NCBI RefSeq assembly: GCF_014773275.1
Contig: NZ_JACWMW010000001.1
Span: forward strand, 434,001 to 498,000
From: Mucilaginibacter rigui
Lineage (GTDB): Bacteria > Bacteroidota > Bacteroidia > Sphingobacteriales > Sphingobacteriaceae
Length of the DNA stretch: 64,000 nt
Direction: 5' to 3'
Position 1 is the stretch's first letter. The number at the start of each line of letters is the position of its first letter. Below, one piece after another: positions 52,911-61,718 of this stretch. A model generated the notes under the pieces. It saw only the letters and a list, made by a program, of their open reading frames with translations, was not told where the DNA came from and did not search any database. A program made the position numbers and the translations under genes.

Positions 52911-53705
52911 ATGTTATCCGGGCACTATAAAACTACCTTATACTACGCTGTTTTTTTACTACTGATGCTGGCCGCTTTACCGGCACTATCACAAACAGCG
53001 CAATCCTTTAAGTTTAAAACCATCGTTATTGATCCGGGCCATGGTGGTAAAGACCCCGGCGCACATGGGGCCTACTCTAACGAGAAAACCATAGCCCTGA
53101 GCATTGGCAAAAAGCTGAAAGAAGCTATAAACAACGAGATAAGCGGTGTTGATGTGATCATGACACGCAGCACCGATAAGTTTATTGAGTTGCATAAACG
53201 TGCTGCCATTGCCAACGATAATAAGGCTAACCTGTTTATATCCATCCACTGCAACTCATCGCCGGGCCGCGTTGGAAAGGGCAGGGGAGTGCTGCTTTTG
53301 GTATACGGTTTCCACCGCAAAGGCGAGCAACTGGAAGCCCTGCGCGAGAATGCCTCTATTTTTATTGAGAAGGATTATAAGAAAAAATACAACGGCTATG
53401 GCGAAGACGCCGCCGTAAACGAAATTGTGCTGGCTGCTTTTCAACAGCGGTACCGTAAACAAAGCATCCATTTTGGCAACCTGTTGAATGAGCAGTTTAA
53501 AGAAAAAGATGGCCGCAAAAGCCTGGGTGTGCGCGAGCAGGGCGTACTGGTGCTGCAGCAAAGCGGTATGCCGGGCCTGCTCATAGAAACGGGCTTTATC
53601 AATAACCCGGCCGACGAGAAATACCTTAACTCATCAGAAGGGCAAAATGATATTGTACGCTCTATCATCATAGCCATAAAAAAATATAAGGGAGGGCTTG
53701 AATAA
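52911..53705 (+). CDS. N-acetylmuramoyl-L-alanine amidase (Amidase_3)
   Basis: Exported zinc amidase cutting the bond between MurNAc and L-Ala in peptidoglycan. The 264-residue protein has a signal peptide (1-28, ending PALSQT) and an Amidase_3 domain: IDPGHGGKDPGAHG near residue 41 with zinc His, the Glu in NEKTIALSIGKKL, LFISIHCNSSP near 107 with the second His, and LLIETGFINNPAD near 222 with the catalytic Glu. No LysM or AMIN domain. A promoter box lies 4 nt before the start. It precedes a Tat-exported oxidoreductase gene by 79 nt. Confidence 0.94.
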   Translation: MLSGHYKTTLYYAVFLLLMLAALPALSQTAQSFKFKTIVIDPGHGGKDPGAHGAYSNEKTIALSIGKKLKEAINNEISGVDVIMTRSTDKFIELHKRAAIANDNKANLFISIHCNSSPGRVGKGRGVLLLVYGFHRKGEQLEALRENASIFIEKDYKKKYNGYGEDAAVNEIVLAAFQQRYRKQSIHFGNLLNEQFKEKDGRKSLGVREQGVLVLQQSGMPGLLIETGFINNPADEKYLNSSEGQNDIVRSIIIAIKKYKGGLE

Positions 53706-53784
53706 ATTAGCTGCTGTTTTACGGCTGATATAATTACGGGTACAAAATTTGCGCGTATATTTAAATACACCTAAATATACCGCC

Positions 53785-54888
53785 ATGAAACCTATTGTTA
53801 AAATATCCCGCAGAAATTTTATACGCACAGGTTCAATAGCCGCAGGTGCGCTGATGCTTGGCCCTGCCTTGTCGCAATTGGCTTTGGCCAAACCGGGCAA
53901 GCGCCTTGGGGTTGCATTGGTTGGCTTGGGCAGCTATGCCGGCGGGCAACTGGCGCCTGCATTGCAGCATACCAAAAACTGTTATCTGGCAGGCATCGTT
54001 ACCGGCACACCCGCTAAGGCTGCCACCTGGGCTAAAAAGTATAACATCGCCTCAAAAAACATATACAACTACCAAAATTTTGACGAGATAGCGAATAACC
54101 CCGATATAGATATTGTGTACGTGGTGCTGCCGGTATCGATGCATAAAGAGTATACTATCCGTGCCGCGCAGGCCGGCAAGCACGTTATTTGCGAAAAGCC
54201 AATGGCGCTAAACGCTGCTGAGTGCCGCGACATGATAGCCGCCTGTAAAAAGGCTAACAGACTGCTATCCATAGGTTACCGCCTGCACTTTGAGCCGCAT
54301 ACCCGCGAGGTTATGCGCCTTGGGCAGAAACAGGTTTTTGGCAAAGTAACTGAAATTGATACCGCTAACGGTTTTACCTACAACGGCGACCCCAACGCAT
54401 GGCGCTTAAAAAAAGCCATGGCTGGTGGCGGAGGTTTAATGGATATGGGTATTTACGCCATACAGGGCAGCCGATACACGTTGGGGCAAGAACCAATAGC
54501 TGTTAAAGCCCGGCAGGAGAAAACCCGGCCACAACTGTTTAAAGATGTGGACGAAACCGTTTTTTGGGAGCTGAAGTTCCCGGGCGGGCAAAAGGTTACC
54601 GGTAAAAGCAGTTACAACCACGATTGGAGCTACCTGCGCGCCCGGGCCGAAAAAGGCACTTTTGAATTGCAGCCTGCTTATGGTTATGACGGGTTGGATG
54701 GTAAAATAAACGGAAAGCCAATGCAGATCCCCAACATTATACAACAGGCTGCGCAAATGGATGATTTTGCCACTTGTGTTACCCTTAAAAAACAGAGCCG
54801 TGTACCCGGCGAGGAAGGGTTGAAGGATATGAAAGTGGTTGATGCCATTTACAGGAGTTTGGATAGTGGTAAGTGGGAGAATATTTAA
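53785..54888 (+). CDS. Tat-exported Gfo/Idh/MocA family oxidoreductase
   Basis: NAD(P)-dependent sugar oxidoreductase family, 367 residues from the ATG at 53785. The N-terminus KISRRNFIRTGSIAAGALML is a twin-arginine signal, so the protein folds with its cofactor before export. The Rossmann motif is VALVGLGSYAGGQL near residue 42, and the family sequence CEKPMALN near 140 contains the catalytic-region EKP lysine. The C-terminal half is a beta-sheet domain. The ATG at 53749 would add 12 residues before the Tat motif and is less likely. Bacteroidetes often export such enzymes to act on glycans; substrate unknown. Confidence 0.9.
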   Translation: MKPIVKISRRNFIRTGSIAAGALMLGPALSQLALAKPGKRLGVALVGLGSYAGGQLAPALQHTKNCYLAGIVTGTPAKAATWAKKYNIASKNIYNYQNFDEIANNPDIDIVYVVLPVSMHKEYTIRAAQAGKHVICEKPMALNAAECRDMIAACKKANRLLSIGYRLHFEPHTREVMRLGQKQVFGKVTEIDTANGFTYNGDPNAWRLKKAMAGGGGLMDMGIYAIQGSRYTLGQEPIAVKARQEKTRPQLFKDVDETVFWELKFPGGQKVTGKSSYNHDWSYLRARAEKGTFELQPAYGYDGLDGKINGKPMQIPNIIQQAAQMDDFATCVTLKKQSRVPGEEGLKDMKVVDAIYRSLDSGKWENI

Positions 54889-54936
54889 TTTTACTCAATA
54901 CGTTATTTATTTTACCGCGTCATCGCGAAGTTTCCT

Positions 54937-55461
54937 CCCGCGTAATTGCGAGGTACGAAGCAATCTCCCAGTAGTTAGTACTGCGTTAGGAATGGGTTGT
55001 GAGTGTACGGCGAGCCTGTGGATGTTACTTTCTTTTCTCTCAAAAGAAAATAACCAAAGAAAAGTCGCGGCTTGGTAACGCACTGGTGAGGGAGTGCTTT
55101 AGCAGGTGCGGTGCTGGCGTGCGTTACGCTATGCCGCATATGGCGGTACCGTTGGGCTGGTACTGCAATCAGTTGGCTAAAGCCAAGGTTAATTAGATAT
55201 GCATGGTGCCGAACGCGGGTAAAGGCCTGGCAGAAAAGCGGGCCAAAAGGTAAAGGCCTGTGCGGGGAAGCTTTTTTCTGCCTTGATCTTTGCTTCTTTC
55301 TATCAAGAGAAAGAAGTAGCCTCCGCGGCAATGAGCGGCGAATGATGATAGTGGTTTACTTAGCATGAGAGATGCTGATCCGTTGGCCAGCGTACAGGAT
55401 AATTGTATAGTTTATTACCTATGCTAAGGATATTGCTTCGTACCTTGCAAACACGCGCGGG
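54937..55461. repeat. Composite repeat block bounded by inverted ends
   Basis: The ends are imperfect inverted repeats: 54937-54964 (CCCGCGTAATTGCGAGG then TACGAAGCAAT) and 55432-55461, which read on the other strand shares AGGTACGAAGCAAT exactly. Inside, 54985-55140 matches the repeat at 6165-6320 and 55323-55378 matches 11812-11872. A further hairpin, CTTCTTTCT-ATCAAG-AGAAAGAAG, lies at about 55289-55314. No convincing gene lies in it. It fills the 656-nt gap between the oxidoreductase and the alpha/beta hydrolase genes; 55462-55544 shows nothing else. Confidence 0.72.
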
Positions 55462-55544
55462 AAAAAGTAGAAAGAAAAATCCTTCCCCATCATAAAAAAA
55501 CGCTCCATCCCGGTTATATTTACCACATCAATACCATCCAGTAC

Positions 55545-56357
55545 ATGCACCTAAAACGAATTTTATTAATGGCCCTGATACCCCAACTATTATCAGTGTT
55601 TAGCTTTGCGCAAAAAATACCTTATGGCAAAAACCAGGCTGTGGGTAAGTATTACGATATACGCGGTATAAAACTTTATGTAGAAGAATACGGCCACGGC
55701 GAACCGTTACTGATGATACACGGTAACGGCGGTGATATGAGTGCCTTTAGCGAAAACGTACCATACTTTTCAAAAAAGTACCGGGTAATACTGGTTGATA
55801 GCCGTTCGCAGGGGAAATCAGTTGATACTAACCCCGCCATTACCTTCGAGCAGATGGCTGATGATTTTGCAGCCCTTTTGGATGCTATGCATATACCCAG
55901 GGCTTATGTGCTGGGCTGGAGCGACGGCGGTATCAACGCTATATTAATGGCTATCCGCCATCCCGGTAAGGTACTCAAGTTTGCATCAACAGGGGCCAAT
56001 ATAACACCCGATGCATCCAGTTTTGCAGACCCGGCAGGCTGGGCAAACTCGAAAAAATACTACGAGCAAAACAAGAACAAAAAATGGCGCACCGCGGCCG
56101 AGAAAAACGCCTGGAAAATGTTTATGCTTGATTGGGAGCAGCCTAATATTAAACTAACCGAGTTGCATAAAATTAAATGCCCGGCATATATCATAGCCGG
56201 CGAGCATGATGTTATTGCCGATAAACATACCCGCCTTATACAGGCAAATATCCCCGGCAGTAAGCTGTGGATAGTAAAAGGATCGGGCCATGGTACGCTG
56301 ATAGAAAAGGCTGCAGAGTTCAACAAGAGGGTAGATGCTTTCTTTGAAGGTAAGTAG
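55545..56357 (+). CDS. Secreted alpha/beta hydrolase
   Basis: 270 residues with a signal peptide (1-22, SVFSFAQ). The fold motifs are LLMIHGNGGDMSAF (oxyanion region, near residue 56), YVLGWSDGGINAIL with a nucleophile elbow GWSDGG near 126 and GSGHGTLIEK with the catalytic His near 248. The elbow has Asp rather than Ser between Trp-Ser-Asp: read as G-x-S-x-G form, it is G-W-S-D-G, so the nucleophile is Ser, as in typical esterases. Acid Asp is in AGEHDVIAD near 222. Substrate unknown. Confidence 0.88.
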   Translation: MHLKRILLMALIPQLLSVFSFAQKIPYGKNQAVGKYYDIRGIKLYVEEYGHGEPLLMIHGNGGDMSAFSENVPYFSKKYRVILVDSRSQGKSVDTNPAITFEQMADDFAALLDAMHIPRAYVLGWSDGGINAILMAIRHPGKVLKFASTGANITPDASSFADPAGWANSKKYYEQNKNKKWRTAAEKNAWKMFMLDWEQPNIKLTELHKIKCPAYIIAGEHDVIADKHTRLIQANIPGSKLWIVKGSGHGTLIEKAAEFNKRVDAFFEGK

Positions 56358-56372
56358 TCCATCTGGGTTATT

Positions 56373-56489
56373 AGGCAGTTCAATTCCCTCTTTGGAAAGG
56401 GGCGTGTATTGGCAGAGAGGCGTTATACACGATGCGCGTTGCATAAACCCCTCCCTACACCCTCCCGTTGGGAGGGAATCGCACTGCCC
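56373..56489. repeat. Small palindromic element, GGGAGGG type
   Basis: GGCAGTTCAATTCCCTC (56374-56390) has an inverted relative at 56472-56488 (GAGGGAATCGCACTGCC). Between them CCCCTCCCTACACCCTCCCG and GGGAGGG blocks can pair with AAGGGG. It is about 117 bp, non-coding, and of the MITE-like type common in Bacteroidetes genomes. The rest of the gap to 56610 is unremarkable. Confidence 0.65.
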
Positions 56490-56615
56490 ATGCTGTGTAG
56501 TTGAATTCCTTTCCTTCCCGAGGTTATAACATTTGAATAGAAGAAGCTATTTGTCATGGTTTTTTCAAAAGATGTTTAAACATCTTTTTTATTTACTACA
56601 TATCAAACCTTTATT

Positions 56616-56623
56616 TACCTTTG
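56616..56623 (+). promoter_or_regulatory. -7 box of the yceI-like gene
   Basis: TACCTTTG, exact TAnnTTTG match, ending 33 nt before the ATG at 56657. Confidence 0.55.
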
Positions 56624-56656
56624 GGCATACAAAAATATTAAACTGAATAAGTAAAA

Positions 56657-57232
56657 ATGAAAAAAATCTTAACCTTAGCTGCAGCAGCATTATTTATGCA
56701 AACGGCTGTATTTGCACAAAGCACCTGGAAAGCTGATAAAGCACACTCACATGTAAAATTTACCATCACTCACTTAGCCGTGTCTGACGTTGATGGAACT
56801 TTTAAAGATTTTGATGCATCAATAGTAGCTGCAAAGCCTGATTTTAGCGACGCTAAATACACGTTTACTGCTAACACTGCATCGGTTAATACTGATAATG
56901 ATAACCGCGATGGCCACTTAAAGTCGGCCGACTTTTTTGATGTTGCTAAATTCCCAACCTTAACTTTTGAAAGCACAAGCGTTAAAGCAGCAGGTACAAA
57001 CAAATATAAAGTAACAGGTAACTTAACTTTACATGGTGTTACCAAACCGGTTACATTAGATGTTGTTTACCGTGGTACTATTACCAACCCAATGACCAAA
57101 GGCCCTGATGCCGGTTTCAAAATTACCGGTACCATCAAACGTTCTGATTTTGGCTTTGGCAGCAAATATGGCGCGCCAATGTTAAGCGACGAAGTTGAAC
57201 TTAATGCCAGCGGCGAATTTTTGAAACAATAA
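56657..57232 (+). CDS. YceI family periplasmic protein
   Basis: 191-residue lipocalin-like protein with a signal peptide (1-20, QTAVFAQ). The family opening WKADKAHSHVKFTITHLAVSDVDGTFKDF (residues 23-51), NRDGHLKSADFFDVAKFPTLTFEST and VTGNLTLHGVTKPVTLDV are near-consensus YceI. Members bind polyisoprenoid or amphiphilic molecules such as isoprenoid quinones in the periplasm; role in the cell is not settled. It is single, with its own promoter box and terminator. Confidence 0.95.
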   Translation: MKKILTLAAAALFMQTAVFAQSTWKADKAHSHVKFTITHLAVSDVDGTFKDFDASIVAAKPDFSDAKYTFTANTASVNTDNDNRDGHLKSADFFDVAKFPTLTFESTSVKAAGTNKYKVTGNLTLHGVTKPVTLDVVYRGTITNPMTKGPDAGFKITGTIKRSDFGFGSKYGAPMLSDEVELNASGEFLKQ

Positions 57233-57258
57233 TAGTTTTTCAAATATAAATGCAGAGA

Positions 57259-57290
57259 AGGCGGCCCTTGTAATAGGGGCCGCTTTTTTT
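57259..57290 (+). terminator. Intrinsic terminator after the yceI-like gene
   Basis: GCGGCCC (57261-57267) pairs with GGGCCGC (57277-57283), 9-nt loop, then seven T. It also touches the end of the opposing DUF2147 gene. Confidence 0.93.
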
Positions 57291-57292
57291 AC

Positions 57293-57754
57293 TTACAGGC
57301 TAATCCGTTTAAACGTAAGGGTACGGCCAATAAACTTAAAGTGCCAGTAGCCTTTTACTTTCAACAGGCCATCCTTATCTATATAAGCCGATGAGTTCCA
57401 TAGTCGGCCATGTTTGGCATCGTATATCATACCATCCTCCCAGGTATTGGTAGCAGGGTTGTAGCTAAGTTTTTCAAGCACGTTCATGCCTAATATTTTT
57501 CGGCTGCGCAGCGCCGGATTGGGGTTCTTATCATCTGTCCAGTAATCAAGCGGTTTGCTGTCGTCCCTGGCATCAAACCAAACAATTTTTGCTTTAAACT
57601 CACCCTCTTCACGATAAACCTGTATCACCAGGTTTTTTTCATCACATTCCCATTTACCACAAACCTTATCGGCAGCGCCCAAAGTTGTTGTATGATAGTT
57701 GGGACTACCATACAGCATAATCATCAAAAAGCTACATAAAAAATGCTTTGTCAT
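57293..57754 (-). CDS. DUF2147 protein, copy 1
   Basis: 153 residues with a signal peptide (1-22). The body CGKWECDEKNLVIQVYREEGEFKAKIVWFD, LRSRKILGMNVLEKL, and DGMIYDAKHGRLWNSSAYIDKDGLLKVKGYWHFKFIGRTLTFKRI matches DUF2147, a small calycin-like secreted family of unknown function. It lies 81 nt downstream of a paralogue on the same strand, with the core clearly shared (the C-terminal 30 residues nearly identical in pattern), so a tandem duplication is likely. Convergent with the YceI gene. Confidence 0.88.
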   Translation of the reverse strand: MTKHFLCSFLMIMLYGSPNYHTTTLGAADKVCGKWECDEKNLVIQVYREEGEFKAKIVWFDARDDSKPLDYWTDDKNPNPALRSRKILGMNVLEKLSYNPATNTWEDGMIYDAKHGRLWNSSAYIDKDGLLKVKGYWHFKFIGRTLTFKRISL

Positions 57755-57835
57755 ATAATTGCCATGGGTATAGCAATATACGCAATACCAATGCCAACTA
57801 TTTATATTTTATATAAGGTGCGAGGTTGTGGCGTA

Positions 57836-58303
57836 TTAAACCCGCTTAAAAGTCATGGTTTTACCAAATAGCTTCATTTTCCAATAGCCTTTTACTTTAA
57901 GCAGGCCGCTTTTATCCAGGTAAGCTGCTGCGCTCCAGTATTTTCCGCTTTGCACTTCATAGATCTTGCCACCCTCCCACGTGTCTGCTTTTGGGCTGTA
58001 CACCAGGTTTTCCACCACATCAAGCCCGAGTACTTTGCGGTTACGCAGGGCAGGGTCGGGGTTTTTAACGTCAGTAATGGTTTCCATGGGTTTGGCTTTG
58101 GTGACACCGCCGGTAAACCATATTATTTTTGCTTTAAATGTGTTTTTGTAAGGATACACTTCTACCACCAGGTTTTTCTCGGTAGATGCCCATTTGCCGC
58201 AAATGCGGTTGGCTTTAGCGCCGGCGTCATCATCGGGCGGGCCAGCTTTAGCGGTAGTAAAAAAACAAAGTACGATCAGTAAAAAAGTATATAAATAACG
58301 CAT
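57836..58303 (-). CDS. DUF2147 protein, copy 2
   Basis: 155 residues with a signal peptide (1-20, TTAKA). CGKWASTEKNLVVEVYPYKNTFKAKIIWFTGG, LRNRKVLGLDVVENL and GGKIYEVQSGKYWSAAAYLDKSGLLKVKGYWKMKLFGKTMTFKRV align along their length with copy 1. The main differences are a Gly-Gly-Val insertion near residue 65 and the N-terminal 30 residues. Function unknown. It may be co-transcribed with copy 1 (81-nt gap). Confidence 0.88.
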   Translation of the reverse strand: MRYLYTFLLIVLCFFTTAKAGPPDDDAGAKANRICGKWASTEKNLVVEVYPYKNTFKAKIIWFTGGVTKAKPMETITDVKNPDPALRNRKVLGLDVVENLVYSPKADTWEGGKIYEVQSGKYWSAAAYLDKSGLLKVKGYWKMKLFGKTMTFKRV

Positions 58304-58440
58304 ACCGGGGAATGGATAACACTGCTTTAGCCACAGCTAAAAACATTAACGCATAAATACGTAATTGTTTGTGGTAAGTATAAAATTATTGAAGCGGTTA
58401 TCTGAAATTCTTTTTATATTTTTAGGGCTTAAACCTTATT

Positions 58441-59160
58441 ATGAATAAATTTTCTACACTGCTGTTAATTGTACTTTCTGCTTTATGTTTTCAATCTTGT
58501 AAAAAAGATGCTCCTTCTAAGACCAATGACAATCCAGATCCCAATGCTATTTACCTCGTAAATCAAATTACACTTTCTAAATATGGGTATACTGAAGTGT
58601 ATGCTTTATCTTATGACAATAAAAACAGGCTTATAGAATGTAAATATAAAGAGGACCTCCGCAGGCTGGTTTGGGATAGATATGAATATACCTACGATAA
58701 TGCTAACAGAATGATAAAGAGAGAGTATTATGACGGAAATGACAAATTGATTAATACAGTTAATTATCAATATACATCAGCCGAAGCGCCGAAAATAGGG
58801 TTTGTTGCTGTAAATGATAAAGGTCAAATAACAGGAATAGGAACAGATTACCTTGTAAAATATGATGCACAAGGGCATATATTATTTTACGGTTCGAGCA
58901 GTCTGTATCAACCAGGGGAGGATCACGGGTTAGTTTATGATGATAAAAATAATCCTTTTAAAAATATTGTAGGCGTGAATAGTCATTTTAATAATGAGAT
59001 TCGTGCGTTTCCTGCTATTACTACCAATAATCTCTTAAATACTTTTGATTACGGATTGTGGAGCTTTATTTATAATAAAGCTAATTATCCAACAAAAGCA
59101 AGTTACACTAACAGGGACGGGATTGAATATATAATAACTTACGAATACACTATCAAATAA
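58441..59160 (+). CDS. Lipoprotein with YD-repeat-like beta strands
   Basis: 239 residues with a lipoprotein signal ending CFQSCKKD (Cys20). The mature part has repeated strand-turn units typical of YD/RHS-like or DUF4595 Bacteroidetes lipoproteins: YALSYDNKNRLIECKY, YEYTYDNANRMIKREYYDG, LVKYDAQGHILFYG, and a final YTNRDGIEYIITYEYTIK. Function is unknown; related proteins sit on the cell surface. AT-richer than its neighbours, which hints at different ancestry. Confidence 0.8.
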   Translation: MNKFSTLLLIVLSALCFQSCKKDAPSKTNDNPDPNAIYLVNQITLSKYGYTEVYALSYDNKNRLIECKYKEDLRRLVWDRYEYTYDNANRMIKREYYDGNDKLINTVNYQYTSAEAPKIGFVAVNDKGQITGIGTDYLVKYDAQGHILFYGSSSLYQPGEDHGLVYDDKNNPFKNIVGVNSHFNNEIRAFPAITTNNLLNTFDYGLWSFIYNKANYPTKASYTNRDGIEYIITYEYTIK

Positions 59161-59223
59161 ACTCAACGAAAACGTAATAGTTAATTCCTTAGTCCTAAAA
59201 GTGGCATCTGCCCGGTACTTTTA

Positions 59224-59231
59224 TATATTTG
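59224..59231 (+). promoter_or_regulatory. -7 box of the GH3 gene
   Basis: TATATTTG, exact TAnnTTTG match, ending 31 nt before the ATG at 59263. Confidence 0.55.
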
Positions 59232-59262
59232 AGATGTAAACCAATATACATATCTCACCTGT

Positions 59263-61659
59263 ATGAAAAAACTGCCACTGCTGCTCCCTTTGCTTGGGCT
59301 TGCTTTATCTGCATCCGCGCAGCAAAAAAATATATACCATAAGGGCTGGGTCGATTTTAACAAGAACGGCCGTATGGATGTTTTTGAAGACCCCTCTCAA
59401 AACATTGAAAAACGCATTGCCGACCTGCTAAGCCAGATGACCGTTGAGGAAAAAACCTGCCAGATGGCTACCCTATACGGTTATAAACGTGTGCTGAAAG
59501 ACGAAATGCCCGTACCCAACTGGAAGAACGAGATCTGGAAGGATGGTATTGCCAATATTGATGAAGAGCTTAATAACCTTACCTCGCATACCGATGATGC
59601 GCCTACCCAATATTCATACCCCTTCAGCAAACACGCGTCGGCTATCAATACCATCCAAAAGTGGTTTGTTGAAGAAACCCGCATGGGGATCCCTGTTGAT
59701 TTTACCAACGAGGGTATCCACGGCTTAAACCATGATCGTGCCACCCCGCTGCTGGCCCCAATAGGCATTGGCAGTACCTGGGACAAGCAACTGGTGCGCC
59801 AGGCAGGCCAAACCGTTGGCCGCGAAGCAAAAGCCCTGGGCTATACCAACGTTTACGCGCCGATACTTGACCCCGCCCGCGACCAGCGCTGGGGCCGTGT
59901 AGTTGAATGTTACGGCGAAAACCCTTTCCATATTGCCGAAATGGGCAAGCAGATGGTGTTGGGAATCCAGGAAGAGGGCGTGGCATCAACGCTGAAACAC
60001 TTTGCCGTGTACAGCGTGCCCAAAGGTGGCCGCGATGGCAGCGCCCGTACCGATCCGCATGTGGCACCGCGCGAGATGCACCAGGTTTACCTGTACCCGT
60101 TTCGCAGAGTGATACAGGAAGCGCACCCCATGGGCGTAATGAGCAGCTATAACGATTATGATGGTGTGCCCATTACCGGCAGTTATTATTTCCTCACCGA
60201 GTTGCTTCGCCAGAAGTTTGGTTTCCAGGGGTATGTGGTGAGCGATAGTGAAGCAGTGGAGTTTTTATACTCCAAACATAAAGTAGCTGCGGATTACAAA
60301 GAGGCCGTACGCCAGGCGGTAGAGGCAGGGCTGAACGTGCGCACAAATTTTACCATGCCGCAAACCTTTATACTTCCCCTGCGCGAACTGATCAAAGAGA
60401 ACCGTATCTCGATGAAGGTGATAGATTCGCGCGTGGCAGATGTGTTGAGGGTGAAATTCCGGTTGGGTTTGTTTGATAGCCCGTACGTGAAAGACCCCAA
60501 AGCGGCCGATAAACTGGTACACACTGCTGCTGATGAGCAAATGAGCCTTAAAATGAACCGCGAGGCCATGGTGCTTTTAAAAAATGAGAATAACCTGCTG
60601 CCGCTTGCTAAAGGCAAATACAAAAACATATTGGTAACCGGCCCATTGGCTGTAGAGAGCAATTACAGCGTAAGCAGGTACGGCCCGTCGCATAACCCTA
60701 TCACATCCGTGTTTGATGGTATTAAAAAGTACGTTGGCGCGGCCGGTAAAGTAAGCTATGTAAAAGGCTGTGACATGGTAGATGCCACCTGGCCCGAAAG
60801 CGAAATTATTGAAACACCGCTTACCACGGCCGAACAGGCCGGTATAGATTCGGCAGTGGCGCAGGCCAAATTATCGGATGTAATTATAGCCGTTGTAGGC
60901 GAGGATGCCGACCGTGTGGGCGAGAGCCTTTCGCGCACCGGGTTAAACCTGCCTGGCCGCCAGTTAAAGCTGATACAGGCCTTGCAGGCAACCGGTAAGC
61001 CGGTAGTTATGGTGATGATAAACGGACAGCCGCTTACCATTAACTGGGAGAACAAGTACGTGCCAGCCATACTGGAGGCCTGGTTCCCGAGCACACAAAG
61101 CGGGCGGGTAATTGCCGAAACCCTTTTTGGCGATAACAACCCCGGCGGTAAATTACCCATCACGTTCCCGAAAACAACAGGGCAGATTGAGTTTAACTTT
61201 CCGTTTAAGCCAAATTCGCAGGCGGGGCAGGGTGGTCAGAATAGCTGGGGGCATACCAGTGTAAACGGTGCGCTGTATCCGTTTGGCTATGGTTTAAGCT
61301 ATTCTAAGTTTGAATACAGTAACCTGCAGGTATCGCCGGAGAAAGGACAATCGCAGGGCGATGTGACCGTTACGGTTGATGTGACCAATACCGGCCAGCG
61401 CAAAGGCGACGACGTGGTGCAGCTTTACCTGAAAGATGATGTAAGCAGTGTAACCACCTATGAATATGATCTGCGTGGCTTTGAACGCGTAAGTCTCAGC
61501 CCCGGCGAAAAGAAAACCATCACCTTTACCCTGCACCCGGATGACCTGGCCCTGCTTGATAAAAATATGAACTGGACCGTTGAGCCCGGTACCTTCCAGG
61601 TTTGGATAGGGGCATCATCGCAGGATATAAAATTGAAGAAGGGGTTTGTGGTAGAGTAA
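59263..61659 (+). CDS. Glycoside hydrolase family 3 (beta-glycosidase)
   Basis: 798 residues with a signal peptide (1-20, LSASAQ). The N-terminal GH3 barrel holds RMGIPVDFTNEGIHG near residue 145, WGRVVECYGENP near 210, LKHFAVYS near 244, and the nucleophile Asp328 in GYVVSDSEAVEF. The second domain has VIIAVVGEDADRVGESLSR near 545, which supplies the acid/base region, and the C-terminal fibronectin-like domain starts near 690. Substrate is a beta-linked glucoside or xyloside; not resolvable here. No SusC/SusD pair adjoins it, so it is not in an obvious polysaccharide locus. Confidence 0.94.
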   Translation: MKKLPLLLPLLGLALSASAQQKNIYHKGWVDFNKNGRMDVFEDPSQNIEKRIADLLSQMTVEEKTCQMATLYGYKRVLKDEMPVPNWKNEIWKDGIANIDEELNNLTSHTDDAPTQYSYPFSKHASAINTIQKWFVEETRMGIPVDFTNEGIHGLNHDRATPLLAPIGIGSTWDKQLVRQAGQTVGREAKALGYTNVYAPILDPARDQRWGRVVECYGENPFHIAEMGKQMVLGIQEEGVASTLKHFAVYSVPKGGRDGSARTDPHVAPREMHQVYLYPFRRVIQEAHPMGVMSSYNDYDGVPITGSYYFLTELLRQKFGFQGYVVSDSEAVEFLYSKHKVAADYKEAVRQAVEAGLNVRTNFTMPQTFILPLRELIKENRISMKVIDSRVADVLRVKFRLGLFDSPYVKDPKAADKLVHTAADEQMSLKMNREAMVLLKNENNLLPLAKGKYKNILVTGPLAVESNYSVSRYGPSHNPITSVFDGIKKYVGAAGKVSYVKGCDMVDATWPESEIIETPLTTAEQAGIDSAVAQAKLSDVIIAVVGEDADRVGESLSRTGLNLPGRQLKLIQALQATGKPVVMVMINGQPLTINWENKYVPAILEAWFPSTQSGRVIAETLFGDNNPGGKLPITFPKTTGQIEFNFPFKPNSQAGQGGQNSWGHTSVNGALYPFGYGLSYSKFEYSNLQVSPEKGQSQGDVTVTVDVTNTGQRKGDDVVQLYLKDDVSSVTTYEYDLRGFERVSLSPGEKKTITFTLHPDDLALLDKNMNWTVEPGTFQVWIGASSQDIKLKKGFVVE

Positions 61660-61705
61660 TAAATTACCGCTGTTTCAAGTATACACACTTGAAGCAGCGG
61701 TATTG

Positions 61706-61713
61706 TATATTTG
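61706..61713 (+). promoter_or_regulatory. -7 box directly before the GNAT gene
   Basis: TATATTTG, exact TAnnTTTG match, ending 5 nt before the ATG at 61719. It supports that start. Confidence 0.5.
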
Positions 61714-61718
61714 TCATT

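Noticed and set aside
59702..60067. 121-codon open frame opposite the GH3 gene
   Set aside because: Lies entirely in the conserved GH3 barrel; its translation is Arg/Gly/Cys-rich and has no family features.
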